Positions 10,175-19,819 of a stretch of 64,000 bases of DNA are shown one piece after another. The notes under the pieces were generated by a model, which did no database searches, had not been told where the DNA came from, and was given only the letters and a program-made list of their open reading frames with translations. The DNA lies in assembly GCA_030849465.1 (NCBI GenBank), contig JARVLF010000006.1, positions 558,001 to 622,000 of the forward strand. The letters are read 5' to 3'. The position numbers and the translations under genes were made by a program. The stretch comes from Moesziomyces globuligerus. Its lineage: Eukaryota; Basidiomycota; Ustilaginomycetes; Ustilaginales; Ustilaginaceae. The first letter of the stretch is position 1; every line of letters begins with the position of its first letter.

Positions 10175-11049
10175 TTTCAAGCACAGTCGTTCGGATGCAG
10201 AGCTTCACCATGCTGTATCATTTCATCTCCCCGCAGCATCAGCATCTGAAAAAAAGATGGTCCGAAATCAAGACCCTGAAAATCGCAGAATATCCGCGAA
10301 TGCAAAGCGGAGCAGGTGAAGCACACGCGCTTAAGCTGGGAAATGTTGGCTGAAGATCGTCCGCGCGTGAGGAAAGAGAGAGCTTGACGTCGGCGAATTG
10401 TGATTTTGAAGCTCCGCGTGGGACTGGCTCTCAGGCACAAGACAGGGGGAAATGTCTCTGTCGCTCTCTCTCCGCTTTGTCCGCGAGCTGTGCCTGTCAG
10501 AGATGGAGGTGTTGAGGCATTCTCTAGCGCAGTCTTGGAGAAGTGCTGCCCTTCCGTTTCGGGCAGGTGAGAAGCCCGCGTTCGGAGCCATGCATCTCGC
10601 TTGCACTCGTCGACAGCTCTAAGCGATGGCCCAACGAGGCCGGTAGCGCCGAGCCAGGCATCATTGCTGCCCGCAGATGCCGAGCCTGCGTCATGCCGCT
10701 GTAGGCAACTTGTAGATGTCGGCGTGGTGGCATGGAACATCTTCAGCTCCTCAGAAGATGGTTTCGCCGACAGACACTGGCCCAGAGCATCGACCATAGT
10801 CGCCGCAAAGCAGCTAGGGCTTTTGCCGGCCGAGGTTGGTCGTCCCTCCCCATCCTCGAGTCGATAGATCTTTGCCGTCGTTCGAACCATCTTGCCTTGT
10901 CTCCACCAGCTCTCTTGTCATTCTTTCGCACACATTCCTTTGAAACCACTGTCCTTTCCTATTCCTTCTTCGGCTCGTCAGTTACAGCAGCTAGCCTGCT
11001 TTCGTCATCTTCCACAACGCCTCAACCAGTTGCAGCCATCCCAGCAGCC
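10175..11049. other. Intergenic region and probable CT-rich 5' leader
   Basis: Between two plus-strand genes. The last ~170 bp (10880-11049) are rich in CT and short of purines, typical of fungal 5' UTRs and promoters near the start site. The rest shows nothing recognisable. Confidence 0.55.
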
Positions 11050-12081
11050 ATGCCGAGCTTTACCCTGTCGCCCTCCAAGCCCGCCAAGTTCGGCGATGCC
11101 AATGGCAAGTACACACGTATCGAGAGCGGCAAGATCCCTTCGCGCGGGCGTTCGCTCGGTGCTTCGCGTAGGGGCAAGTACAGCCTGGCCGTAGCCGCGG
11201 CCGCAGCCTCGCAGGCGTCATACTCTACCACCGGAGCCGGGAGCTCGGGAGACGACGATGACCTGCATGCCGCTAGCGTGGTCGTTGACTCGGCCTCTTC
11301 CCGGAGAAGAGCGCGGGGCGGCAGGAAGAAGAGGCAGACGCTCGATGAGGTGGCGGCAACCGCGGGTCGAAGAAGTGTCGCCATGATCATGGACGATGTC
11401 TCGTCGCCACCGTCTTCGACGCCGGGTACGCAGGATGATGCAGCAGCTACACCCAGTAGCGCATCGCTCTTCGTCTCGCATGTCCAGGGCATCATTGCGC
11501 TGATCGGAGTCATCGTGCTGCTCATTCTCGTGCGCTTCGCCAGGATCTCGGTCGACAATGCAACGTACGTGCGCGGCGTGCTCAACATGCTCACTGGCCT
11601 GGCGGCTACCGCATCCGCACACAAGCTCTCCATGACCGTCGCCGTCTCCTCGCTAGCGTCGATCCGCAGCGTCTCCTCCGGTCAATCCAAACCCCCGTCG
11701 ACCGCAGTCACGGTCGCGGCCATGGGCCTCAACCCCTCGCAGGCGTTCAACTTGATCTTCGGGAGCGACCAGTTCTTCCAGATCGTCAGCTTCCTCGAGG
11801 CCATCTGCTCGGCCATTGCTTCGTACATGGCGGGCTCGGCCATTGTCGCCAGCACCACCGCGGTCAACAAGAACGGCACCGCACTCCTCGAGCTCGACAT
11901 CAGCCAGGCTGCCACGCTCTGGGGCATCTGCGGCCTGTGGATCGTCGCGCTAGCCATGCACGCCACCACGGCGTTCGCAAACAAGTCGACGATTCAGACC
12001 GTCCAGGTCGCAAGCCAGGAAAGCATGCGCGAGATCGTCGCCGTGATGCACACCGAGAGCGTCTACTCCGGCAAGCAGTAG
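11050..12081 (+). CDS. Unknown protein with about four membrane segments
   Basis: 343 aa with no recognised family. The ATG at 11050 was chosen because it follows a CT-rich leader and begins a sensible N-terminus (MPSFTLSPSKPAKFG). Residues 1-135 are hydrophilic, Ser/Ala-rich, and contain a basic RRRARGGRKKRQ stretch, so they probably face the cytosol. Hydrophobic segments follow at about 143-165 (IIALIGVIVLLILVRFA), 176-205, 242-268 and 291-310. The short basic tail ends in SVYSGKQ. The loop after the second segment is Ser/Gln-rich. No catalytic motif is visible. It may be a lineage-specific plasma-membrane or vacuolar protein, but its function cannot be read from the sequence. Confidence 0.7.
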   Translation: MPSFTLSPSKPAKFGDANGKYTRIESGKIPSRGRSLGASRRGKYSLAVAAAAASQASYSTTGAGSSGDDDDLHAASVVVDSASSRRRARGGRKKRQTLDEVAATAGRRSVAMIMDDVSSPPSSTPGTQDDAAATPSSASLFVSHVQGIIALIGVIVLLILVRFARISVDNATYVRGVLNMLTGLAATASAHKLSMTVAVSSLASIRSVSSGQSKPPSTAVTVAAMGLNPSQAFNLIFGSDQFFQIVSFLEAICSAIASYMAGSAIVASTTAVNKNGTALLELDISQAATLWGICGLWIVALAMHATTAFANKSTIQTVQVASQESMREIVAVMHTESVYSGKQ

Positions 12082-12394
12082 CCAAGCCGTGCCCCACATC
12101 CTTTCCGTCCTTCGCTTCATTTCCTTCCCACCGGCTGATTGCTGGCACGCCTCTCCACCGTATCCTTTTGTAGTTTCCTGTCATGTCGTATCTTCCCATG
12201 CTGCACTTCGTAGAATCCAATTGTTGTTGTCCAAATCGGATGTCGAAAAGCCCGGTTGGCCTGCCTGCCCGGCTCTGCGTTGAGGATTAGCAAGTCCTTT
12301 GAATTGTGTGAGGTATCATACAAAGCTGTCGTGAGATTGAATCGGAGGAGCCGAGCGGGATCGGCTGGCTCCGTCCTGGCGTGGTAGGTCGCAT
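12082..12394. other. Convergent intergenic region
   Basis: 313 bp between the stop codons of the membrane protein and the peroxidase. No coding signal. It holds the two 3' UTRs. Confidence 0.6.
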
Positions 12395-13052
12395 TTATTG
12401 GGCAAGGAGCTTCTCGATGGTCGAGGCGATGGCAGATGGCTTGGTGTTAGAGCCGTAGCGCTCGACGACCTTGCCGTTCTTGTCGACCAGGAACTTGGTG
12501 AAGTTCCACTCTGTAAGATGGATCAAGGGGGCATGTGCAAGGAAGAAAGTGTCAGCGGAAACGTAGGAACGCGCAAGGGGCTCGAGCGTTGCAGCCAGTA
12601 CGCACTGATCATCTCGGTACCGAGGATACCGCTCTTCTCCTTCTTGAGGAACTGGAAGACCTCGTTGGTGTTGCTGCCGTTGACGTCCGACTTGGCCATC
12701 ATTGGGAAGGTGACACCGTAGTTCTGTGTATACGCCAAGCAAGGAAGAGGTCAGCATGAGCACACGCGGACCGAATCAGATGGCGCGAGGGCACACTTAC
12801 GCGCTGGCAGAACTCGCCGATCTTGTCATCGTTCTCTGGGTCCTGGCCGGCAAACTGGTTGCAGGGGAAGCCGAGGATCTGAAGGCCCTGGTCGGCGTAC
12901 TTCTTGTTGAGCTCTTCAAGCTCGGCGAACTGGGGGGTGTAGCCGCACTTGGAGGCGGTGTTGACGACGAGGACGACCTTGCCCTTGAGCTGGTCGAAGT
13001 TGTACTCGTCCTGGTTGGGCTTCTGGGCCTTGAGTTCGTAGAAGGAAACCAT
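12395..13052 (-). CDS. Thioredoxin-type glutathione peroxidase (Gpx3/Orp1-like)
   Basis: Three exons (13052-12801, 12723-12606, 12510-12395) give 161 aa. C36 in NTASKCGYTP is the peroxidatic cysteine, C64 lies in GFPCNQF and C82 in GEFCQR. These three positions match yeast Gpx3/Orp1, where C36 and C82 form the redox relay that senses peroxide. The third exon restores the family ending (MIKWNFTKFLVDKNGKVVERY). It would reduce hydroperoxides using thioredoxin and may signal to a Yap1-type factor. The canonical ATG (13052) gives a cytosolic form. The frame stays open for about 70 codons upstream with no ATG, yet reads like a mitochondrial presequence. It is convergent with the membrane protein and divergent from the nucleoside hydrolase. 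Confidence 0.93.
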
Positions 13053-14168
13053 ATTTGCGGATGGAGGATGGAGGATGGATGTGGTCGAGTGGAACGAACG
13101 GAAGGGAGCAGATGTCGAGGCCAAGATGGAGCGGCGGCAGCCAAAAGGTGATGTGCCGGTCAGGGTCAGGATCGGCTCGGAAGCTGGTTCGCTGCGGCGG
13201 ATTACGCGAGAGGCGGATGGGCGTGGCCAGCGCAGCCTGGCGCCTATTTCCGGCAACGTCTGTGCCCGCCTTCAATCGTCTCGGTTGACCACGCTACGGG
13301 GCCTCGGCGCTTCTGGACTAGAGTGGTGTGTATGCGAAGAAGCTCACTGGCTACCAGAGTATGAGCGACGAATGAGAGCGTTTCATATGGGAAGCGGCTG
13401 AAAGAGAATGATGCACTTTGGCAGACGCAATCCCCGGCATTCGCAGTGTGACACATCGAAGCGCCGTCTCAGCACGCCTGACCAACTGCTGCGCCCGAGC
13501 AAGGCTCGGATGGGCATCACTTTTCCAGCGGAGATACTCTAGACGAGTGTGCATGCAGAGCTGCAGCCATGGCAACACCTCCGCCTCGCGACGCCGCCTC
13601 GCGACGAGGTGACGACGGCAGGCCTTGCGTGGGTTTCATTGAAACGCATCGCAGATCACCGACGCATCAACTCAGCTGATTTTTTGCTTTCGGGTTTCGA
13701 TGTGGAGCACGCATCGACGCGACGCCCGCTCATGCGACTCAGCCCCTCGCTCGCAGTCAAATGCACACCCTCTGCAGCCGGCTGCACCTACCGGCGACTC
13801 AATCCAAGACTGTGATTCTGAATACCGCGGCACATCCCAGCGCGCTCTCACACGATCCATGGCTCCAGACTTGGACCTGCATCGGATCGAGATCGGAAGT
13901 GTGAATCGGGAGATAATGATCTCGAAGGTCCCGGTCGGTAAATCGCGCACCGTTCAAGTAGCCGAACGTGCGCCCGGCTGTTCGGAACGGTACTGCAGCG
14001 ACCATGATCACATGGACCACGCCTACTTGGCCAAGATTGTTGGGCAGCTCACTTCTCAAGGCTCAACTTCAACCTCGTGTTTGCGCTGATCTGCACTTGT
14101 CATCTCGCCACCTTCGTCCGTTCCGTCCTGTCCATCGCGATCCTGTCCGACCGCGCTCACAATCCGTC
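13053..14168. other. Divergent intergenic region, peroxidase / nucleoside hydrolase
   Basis: 1.1 kb. The first ~220 bp (13053-13273) are open in the peroxidase frame and may encode a non-AUG N-terminal extension. A short direct repeat of CCTCGCGACG occurs near 13580-13605. The rest shows no coding signal. Confidence 0.5.
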
Positions 14169-15458
14169 ATGACCCTCCCGGCTCCGCTAATCATCGACAC
14201 AGACCCAGGCGTCGACGATGTGCTTGCGATCTTGCTGGCGCTCGCTTCGCCTGACGAAGTGTCTGTCAAGGCGCTGACACTCACCTTTGGCAACACCACC
14301 CTCGACCACGCTTACGCCAATGTGCTCCGCACCGGCGCTGTCCTGCGTCGCCACCTTGAAGATGCTTCGACGCCCGACGCGGTCAAGGAGCGCTTCCGCA
14401 ACTTCCGAGCCGACGCAGAGCCCATTCTGGTGGCGTCGGGCTCGACGGAGCCGCTCGAGGGCAAGATGTTCACGGCTTCCTACTTTCACGGTCGCGACGG
14501 CCTCTCTGGCGTCCATTGGCTCCCCAACGATCCCTTCCCAGTGCCCGAGCAGGCACCCTCACCCCTGACACCCACCGACAAGCATGCAGCCGACGTCATC
14601 TTGGACGTCATTCGAGCTCATCCTCCGCAGACTGTCCGCATCGCAGCGCTCGGGCCCCTCACCAACTTAGCCGCAGCGTTCCGCAAGGACCCCGAAACGT
14701 TCGCCAAGGTGGGAGCCATTACGGTGATGGGAGGCGCCTTCGATGTCCCTGGCAACACCTCTCCCGTCGCCGAATTCAATTGGTATGCAGACCCGTACTC
14801 GGTGCGAGTGCTGATCGACGAAGCACCGCGTCACCGCGTGCTCGGCGGCAAGCGCCTGCCGATCCAGGTCCTGGCCCTCGATATCACGTCCAACCATACA
14901 GTGCCGTATTCCCGCCTAGTCAAAGCAACATACGAGACGCCACAAGACGTTCCAAAAGGCGCAAGCCATCTCGAGAGATTCGTCGGCACCTTCCTCACGC
15001 ACCCGAGAGCATTCACCAACAACATGGTCGCTCCCGAGGAGTTCCACCCCGACAAGCACGATCTCTTCCAGGCGCACGATCCGCTCGCGATCGCTCATGC
15101 CATCTTCGCTCCGATGCCCGGCGCCGCTTCTGCGACCGAGTCCGGCTGGCAACACACGCATCGCCACTTCCAGATCGAGACTACGGGCGACCTCACGCGC
15201 GGTTTCTGCGTCGTGGATCGCAGATTCACCGGAGGAGGTAGCAGCAGGAAAGCGGGTCGAAATCGCGCTGAAGACGCGGAAGCTGCCACCAACGGGCTCC
15301 ATGTCATTGAGAATCCGGACATTCCCGTGCACCGGACGGCCGCGTCCGAGCAGCAGATCAACAGCGACGAGCCGCAGGTCGGACTGGTAGACGAGGTCAC
15401 AGGTACGCCAGGGACAGGCTGGTTCGCACAGACGTTCCTTGAGCGCATCGGACTGTAG
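14169..15458 (+). CDS. Inosine-uridine preferring nucleoside hydrolase
   Basis: 429 aa, no intron. The hallmark Asp cluster DTDPGVDD (residues 10-17) binds Ca2+ and activates the water that cleaves the N-glycosidic bond of ribonucleosides. Other family features are ALGPLTNLAAA, ITVMGGAFDVPGNTSPVAEFNWYADP and the late HDPLAIAHAIF, whose Asp is the final calcium ligand. It releases purine or pyrimidine base plus ribose. Bacterial enzymes are ~310 aa; extra length lies in a loop after residue 80 and in a Ser/Gly/Arg-rich insertion near residues 355-380. The start at 14169 is placed by the DTDPG distance; the frame is open further upstream but without family similarity. No targeting signal seen, so probably cytosolic. 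Confidence 0.92.
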   Translation: MTLPAPLIIDTDPGVDDVLAILLALASPDEVSVKALTLTFGNTTLDHAYANVLRTGAVLRRHLEDASTPDAVKERFRNFRADAEPILVASGSTEPLEGKMFTASYFHGRDGLSGVHWLPNDPFPVPEQAPSPLTPTDKHAADVILDVIRAHPPQTVRIAALGPLTNLAAAFRKDPETFAKVGAITVMGGAFDVPGNTSPVAEFNWYADPYSVRVLIDEAPRHRVLGGKRLPIQVLALDITSNHTVPYSRLVKATYETPQDVPKGASHLERFVGTFLTHPRAFTNNMVAPEEFHPDKHDLFQAHDPLAIAHAIFAPMPGAASATESGWQHTHRHFQIETTGDLTRGFCVVDRRFTGGGSSRKAGRNRAEDAEAATNGLHVIENPDIPVHRTAASEQQINSDEPQVGLVDEVTGTPGTGWFAQTFLERIGL

Positions 15459-16223
15459 GCTCTCGCCACTATGTTGCCACCAGGGAATGGACCATTTGCT
15501 ATCGTGGCTCCATGGCGCAGTGTGGATCGGGCTGGATCGTGTGTGGAGATCGACCGATTCGACCCCGACCGGCTCGACAAGCTCGACGCGGAGGACTTTT
15601 CACGCCTCGGATACGTTATGCTCGCGCTTCGCTTCAGGCTCGCTGATGCGGTCACAACGCGTCAGGCCAAAGTGCTGGTCCGGCTCCCGGCAGAGCCTGA
15701 AAAAGCCGGTCAACCGCCGTCGCTCACCGCGTCGTTTTTGCGATGAGCCCAGCGAAGCATTGCTTGCCTCGCTCTGACCTGACCGGGTGGGACACTCGGC
15801 GTCAACCGTCTGTTCATGGGTAGTCTTCATTGAAGCTGAGGCAAGTATCCAGAGGATACAACAGAACCATTCTTGCTGTCTGTGAACCAGAGCGAGCAAG
15901 CCAGAGGCATCGGTTGCGCTCATTTTTCAACCGGCGCGTCCGAGTTTGCGGGCGGCGAGCGAGGCTGTCAATTCACGAGGCAGGCATGCACGTCCGGTAA
16001 TGGCCACTGCGGTGGCCCGCCTGGCTCGGCTTGCCGAGCAACACGAAATGCAGCTTGCAACCCCACACTCGGCTTGGCCAACTCCTACATTCTCCGAGAC
16101 CACACACTCGACGCTGTCCCTCCCAACCATCCTTCGCATTCAGCCGCGCTGCGTAGTCCCGCTCCACTACATAACACCCTACGCTGACAACCGGTCCTTA
16201 CTCGACAAAGACAACTAGAAGCC
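15459..16223. other. Intergenic region upstream of the peroxisomal carrier
   Basis: 765 bp between two plus-strand genes. No RNA gene or coding exon recognised. The 3' part (16080-16220) is CT- and AC-rich and is probably the carrier's promoter and leader. Confidence 0.55.
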
Positions 16224-17407
16224 ATGTCCGACGACTCGTTCATCCATGCTTGCGCCGGCGGTGTCGGCGGTATGGTCGCCATGACCGCTACCTACCCGCT
16301 CGTCGGCATCTCGACGCGTGCGGCGGTCGAGTCTTCCAAGAACCCCGAAGAACCTATGATCAAGGCCGCCCTCAAGATCCTCCAGCAGGAAGGCGTCTCC
16401 GGCCTCTACGCCGGTCTAAGCTCCAGTCTCATCGGCATCGGCGTCACCAACTTGTACGTTCCCCCCTGCCACCACCACACTTTGAACGGGGAATCGAGCT
16501 CCTTGCTGACCTACTCATCTTGTTTTTCCGATGCAATGACAGTGTGTACTACTTCTTCTTTGAAAAGTGCCGAGAGACGATCCTCAAGTCCAAGGCCAAG
16601 GTCGCCGCGGCCGCTGCGACGACTGCCACGGCTACCATTGTCAACGGCGGTGCGCTGACCACCTTTGAGTCCATCCTTGCTGGTCTCATCGCCGGTACCG
16701 CGACCACCGTGTCCACCAACCCCATTTGGATCGTCAACACGCGCCAGACCGTCCGCGTTGGTGCTGTCGACCCCAAGGCGGATCCCAAGGCGGCGGCGGC
16801 GGCGGTCAAGCGCCTCGGCTTCCTGCAGACCATGCAGAAGATCGTGCGCGAGGAGGGTCTGACGGCGCTCTGGAAGGGTCTCGGACCTGCGCTCGTGCTC
16901 GTCATCAACCCGGTGCTCCAGTACACCGCGTTCGAGCAGCTCAAGAACTGGGTCGTCAAGTCGCGCCTCGCGCGCGCCAACGGCGGCAGGGTCTCGCTCT
17001 CCGACTGGGACTTTTTCTGGCTCGGCGCCCTCTCCAAGCTCTTTGCCACCGGTCTCACCTACCCGCAGATCGTCATCAAGAGCAGGCAGCACGCTGGCTC
17101 CAGCAAGGGCGCAAGCACCAACATCTGGACCGCCATGACCGAGATCGTCCAGCGCGAGGGAATCGCCGGCCTCTACAGGGGCATCACCAGCAAGCTCCTC
17201 CAGTCCGTCCTCACCGCCGCCATCCTCTTCGCCAGCAAGGAGCGCGTCTTCAACCTCACCAAGACCGTAAGTTGTCCATCCCCATCGTTTCGATCGCACT
17301 GTGTAGGACACGTGCGCACCAAATGTTCATGTGCTGACTCAAACCTCTTGCCTACTTTTGTCCAATAGCTCATCGCACCAGTTGCTGCCACTCCTGTCAA
17401 GAAGTAG
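16224..17407 (+). CDS. Peroxisomal adenine-nucleotide carrier (Ant1/PMP34/PMP47 type)
   Basis: Exons 16224-16453, 16543-17266 and 17369-17407 encode 330 aa with three mitochondrial-carrier repeats. Repeat 1 has the PLVGISTR variant of the P-x-D/E-x-x-K/R motif and ends in GVTNFVYYFFFEK, the peroxisomal subgroup's helix 2. Repeat 2 has NPIWIVNTRQ, and repeat 3 has LTYPQIVIKSRQ. The NPIW and YPQ signatures are those of PMP34/Ant1 rather than mitochondrial carriers. It would exchange ATP for AMP across the peroxisomal membrane to fuel fatty-acid activation. An Ala-rich insertion lies between helices 2 and 3. The last exon is only 13 codons and ends in ATPVKK. It is flanked by nucleoside hydrolase and HIU hydrolase. 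Confidence 0.88.
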
Positions 17408-17595
17408 ACACCCCCAATTTAGGTCACATGCCCCTTTACTGTCCCTTGCCGCTGCGTACTCTCCCCGAATCTGTCTTCGTTCGCGCTGGAATAAAGCTGT
17501 GGAGCATCTCTTGCACCGCCGTGATGTTCCCAAGAAAGATTTTGCATGCATCGATACGGGCGAGCGTTTCGAGATCACAGGTCAGGCTAAGCAGA

Positions 17596-18077
17596 TCAGG
17601 AGCCCCGGTAGGTGGTGTAGGAGAATGGCGAGAGCAGGAGGGGGATGTGATAGTGTGGGTCGGGCGATTCTGTGAGCTGAAAGAAGATCTGTGCACGAGA
17701 CCACGGAAAGAAAGCTTGCGACGTCAGTTTCCAGCAACGACCAGCGTTGGTGTCCGGAGGAATGTTCGACGAGATGGAGTTCGACGAGATGGGATACTCA
17801 CCTCGACGTGCGGGTAGAAAGTGGCGCGGCTGGCCTTTTCGAAGTACTCGCCCGTGTAGAAGATCATCTTGTACACGCCCTTGGGCACGAGCACATCCGT
17901 AGCGCTTTGGCCCGTGAGGAGGTCGGGGCATCGGCCGTCCGAGTTGGTCGCGCCCGTGGCGAGGATGTGGAACTGCGAGTTGAGCGGCGAGAGCGCCTCG
18001 AGCTGGACGCGCACGCCGGCAGCGGGCTTGCCCAGCGTCGAGTCGAGCACGTGGCACGTGATGGGCGACTTGGACAT
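17596..18077 (-). CDS. 5-hydroxyisourate hydrolase (transthyretin-related)
   Basis: Two exons, 18077-17802 and 17688-17596 (phase 0), give 122 aa, the usual length. Catalytic residues are in place: H9 in TCHVLD, R49 in NSDGRC and H106 in HYHIPLLLSP, and the protein ends in the diagnostic YRGS tetrapeptide. The enzyme hydrolyses 5-hydroxyisourate, the product of urate oxidase, to OHCU on the way to allantoin. No C-terminal PTS1 is present, and readthrough of the stop would add only two residues before the next stop. It lies next to a peroxisomal carrier and a nucleoside hydrolase, which suggests a purine-breakdown neighbourhood. Confidence 0.95.
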
Positions 18078-18347
18078 GCTGCCTCTGACAATTCCGTGAT
18101 GGCACGGTGATGGTCGTCAAGCAAGATGCAAGGGCGAGATAGACACACCCAATGGCACAGACCATCCTCCCGAGATGGCCAAATCGAAATTCCATCCCGG
18201 ACCTCGGACTTGACCGAGGCCGCGGAAAGCGTGGCTCGGAATTTCACCTCACACGACCTTAATTTGTTCCCCACCCACTCTGGAGTGCATGCAACAAGGC
18301 TTCGAGCATTCGACAACAGCAAGATGAGGTTGAGATGCTACGTGCGC

Positions 18348-19450
18348 CTAGTCAAAGATAATTCTGAGCCCCATATTCTGCACATATAGCGCGACGATGC
18401 CTAGGCTGATGCACGCCGGCAGAAGGTCGAGCCGCACCACCGAGAAGATCCACAGCGTGCCCAGCGGCGCCACTCGCTGAATGACAGTCTCGTACGGCGA
18501 CTGCTCGTTCCGATATCCCACGTTGGAAAGAGATACGGTAGGTCAGCATCGATGCAACGTGATAGAGTCGTGGCTTGTGCGAGAGCTGTGCTTTGTTGAA
18601 CGTACCTTGTTGACGATGTAGATCAACGAGCAACCGCAAGCCGAGCAGATGCCGAACAGGATCGCCTGTATCAAAGCCTGACGCTTGGATGTGAGGTCTG
18701 TGTGGACGAGATAGAGAGATGTGAGGATGTGACTTCGTGAGTGCCTAGAGAGCGCTGGTAACGGCCGGTCAGTGTTGAAGACTCACTGTAGTGGATGAAG
18801 AAGCCGAGGACTGATGGTTGCGCGAGCGAATAGAGACAAGCAAGGAAACGATCAAGGCTGCGGTGTCAGTCGGATCCAGAGAAAGGTCGACTCGGCTGGA
18901 AGGAGAGGTACTTACCTGGTAGTGCCCTGATCAGACGCGCCGCCTCGTCTGCGAACCCCACCGTGTCTCCGTACTGCTGTCGAACGAGCACGTCCAGCAA
19001 CGTGTACACGAAGCCGAACGGCATGGTCCAGATGACCAGATCCAAGATGCTCTCCACCCTCGGGCTCATCTCTGTTGCCTCCTGCTCCCTCATCAGGCGA
19101 TCCGCATTGTCATCTCCGTCCAGCTCGTGGTCGGATGCCACGCCATAGTCGTCTTCGGAGTCGTCGTCTTCGTCGTCGTCCTCTTGCGCGCCACGGACAC
19201 GACTCGCTGTGGCGTCAGCGCCGACCGCTCCTTCGTCGCGCTTGAGTGCCTCGAGCTGAGCCTGGGCCTCGTCCATGGTGACAAAGTCCTTGGGCAGACC
19301 GAGCTTCTCGATGATGCCCGACTTGAACAGGATCTCCTCCTGCTGTGCCTGCGTCAGCCCGGCCGACTTGGACGTCTTTGAAGACGAAGCGGCCGAGGTA
19401 CGGACATCTTCGCTGTCGGAGCCGTCTTGGATTTCGGTCAGGCGTGCCAT
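18348..19450 (-). CDS. DUF7719-like fungal membrane protein
   Basis: Four exons: 19450-18916, 18810-18787, 18697-18606 and 18500-18348, giving 267 aa. The second exon is only 24 nt; it reads VLGFFIHY across the joins and completes a hydrophobic helix. The N-terminal half is hydrophilic with a Lys/Gln-rich helix and a strongly acidic stretch (DDDEDDDSEDD). Four membrane segments follow: LVIWTMPFGFVYTLLDVLV, RALPVLGFFIHY, ILFGICSACGCSLIYIVNK and APLGTLWIFSVVRLDLLPA. The last two, with the APPLG/LWIY-like pattern, resemble the conserved fungal family annotated DUF7719. Function unknown. The skipped-exon or retained-intron forms would frameshift, so splicing decides whether it is functional. Confidence 0.8.
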
Positions 19451-19819
19451 GGTGGAAGATGTGCGCGGGGAAGCTCGAGCTCTCGGAGGCGTCGTCGTGG
19501 TGTTGGTTGTCGATTTGGAAGAAAGGTGTTACTTGCAAGTGGAGGAATCCGAAGCTTCAAAACGCTCCACGCGGCCGAAATATTCCTCCGCTTGGACCCT
19601 GAGAGCCGCGGACCATGAAGCAGTTTCAACCACCATCACTCGCACAGTCACTACACGAACAAACGAGACAGGGATCGATGCATTACAGCAAATCGTTCGT
19701 CAGAGGTCACATGCGAACTTGAAGGTCATGAAGGTCATGAAAGGAGTCTGCGGAATAGAAAATTTGGCACAACGAGCCGGACGAGTTGTCCTTTAGCCTC
19801 GTGATGTTGCGCAGCATGC
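19451..19819. other. Intergenic region between two minus-strand genes
   Basis: 369 bp upstream of the DUF7719-like gene and downstream of the Gly-Pro-Gly protein. No gene recognised. Confidence 0.55.

Noticed and set aside
10732..11049. 106-codon N-terminal extension of the unknown membrane protein
   Set aside because: Sequence is CT-rich leader-like, the extension has no conserved features, and ATG 11050 gives a sensible N-terminus.
16786..16806. GGC trinucleotide run in the carrier gene
   Set aside because: A short Ala-codon repeat inside a loop of the protein; ordinary for GC-rich fungal coding sequence.
17596..17688. Cryptic peroxisomal signal by stop-codon readthrough in HIU hydrolase
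   Set aside because: Readthrough adds only Ser-Ala before a second stop; no PTS1 results.
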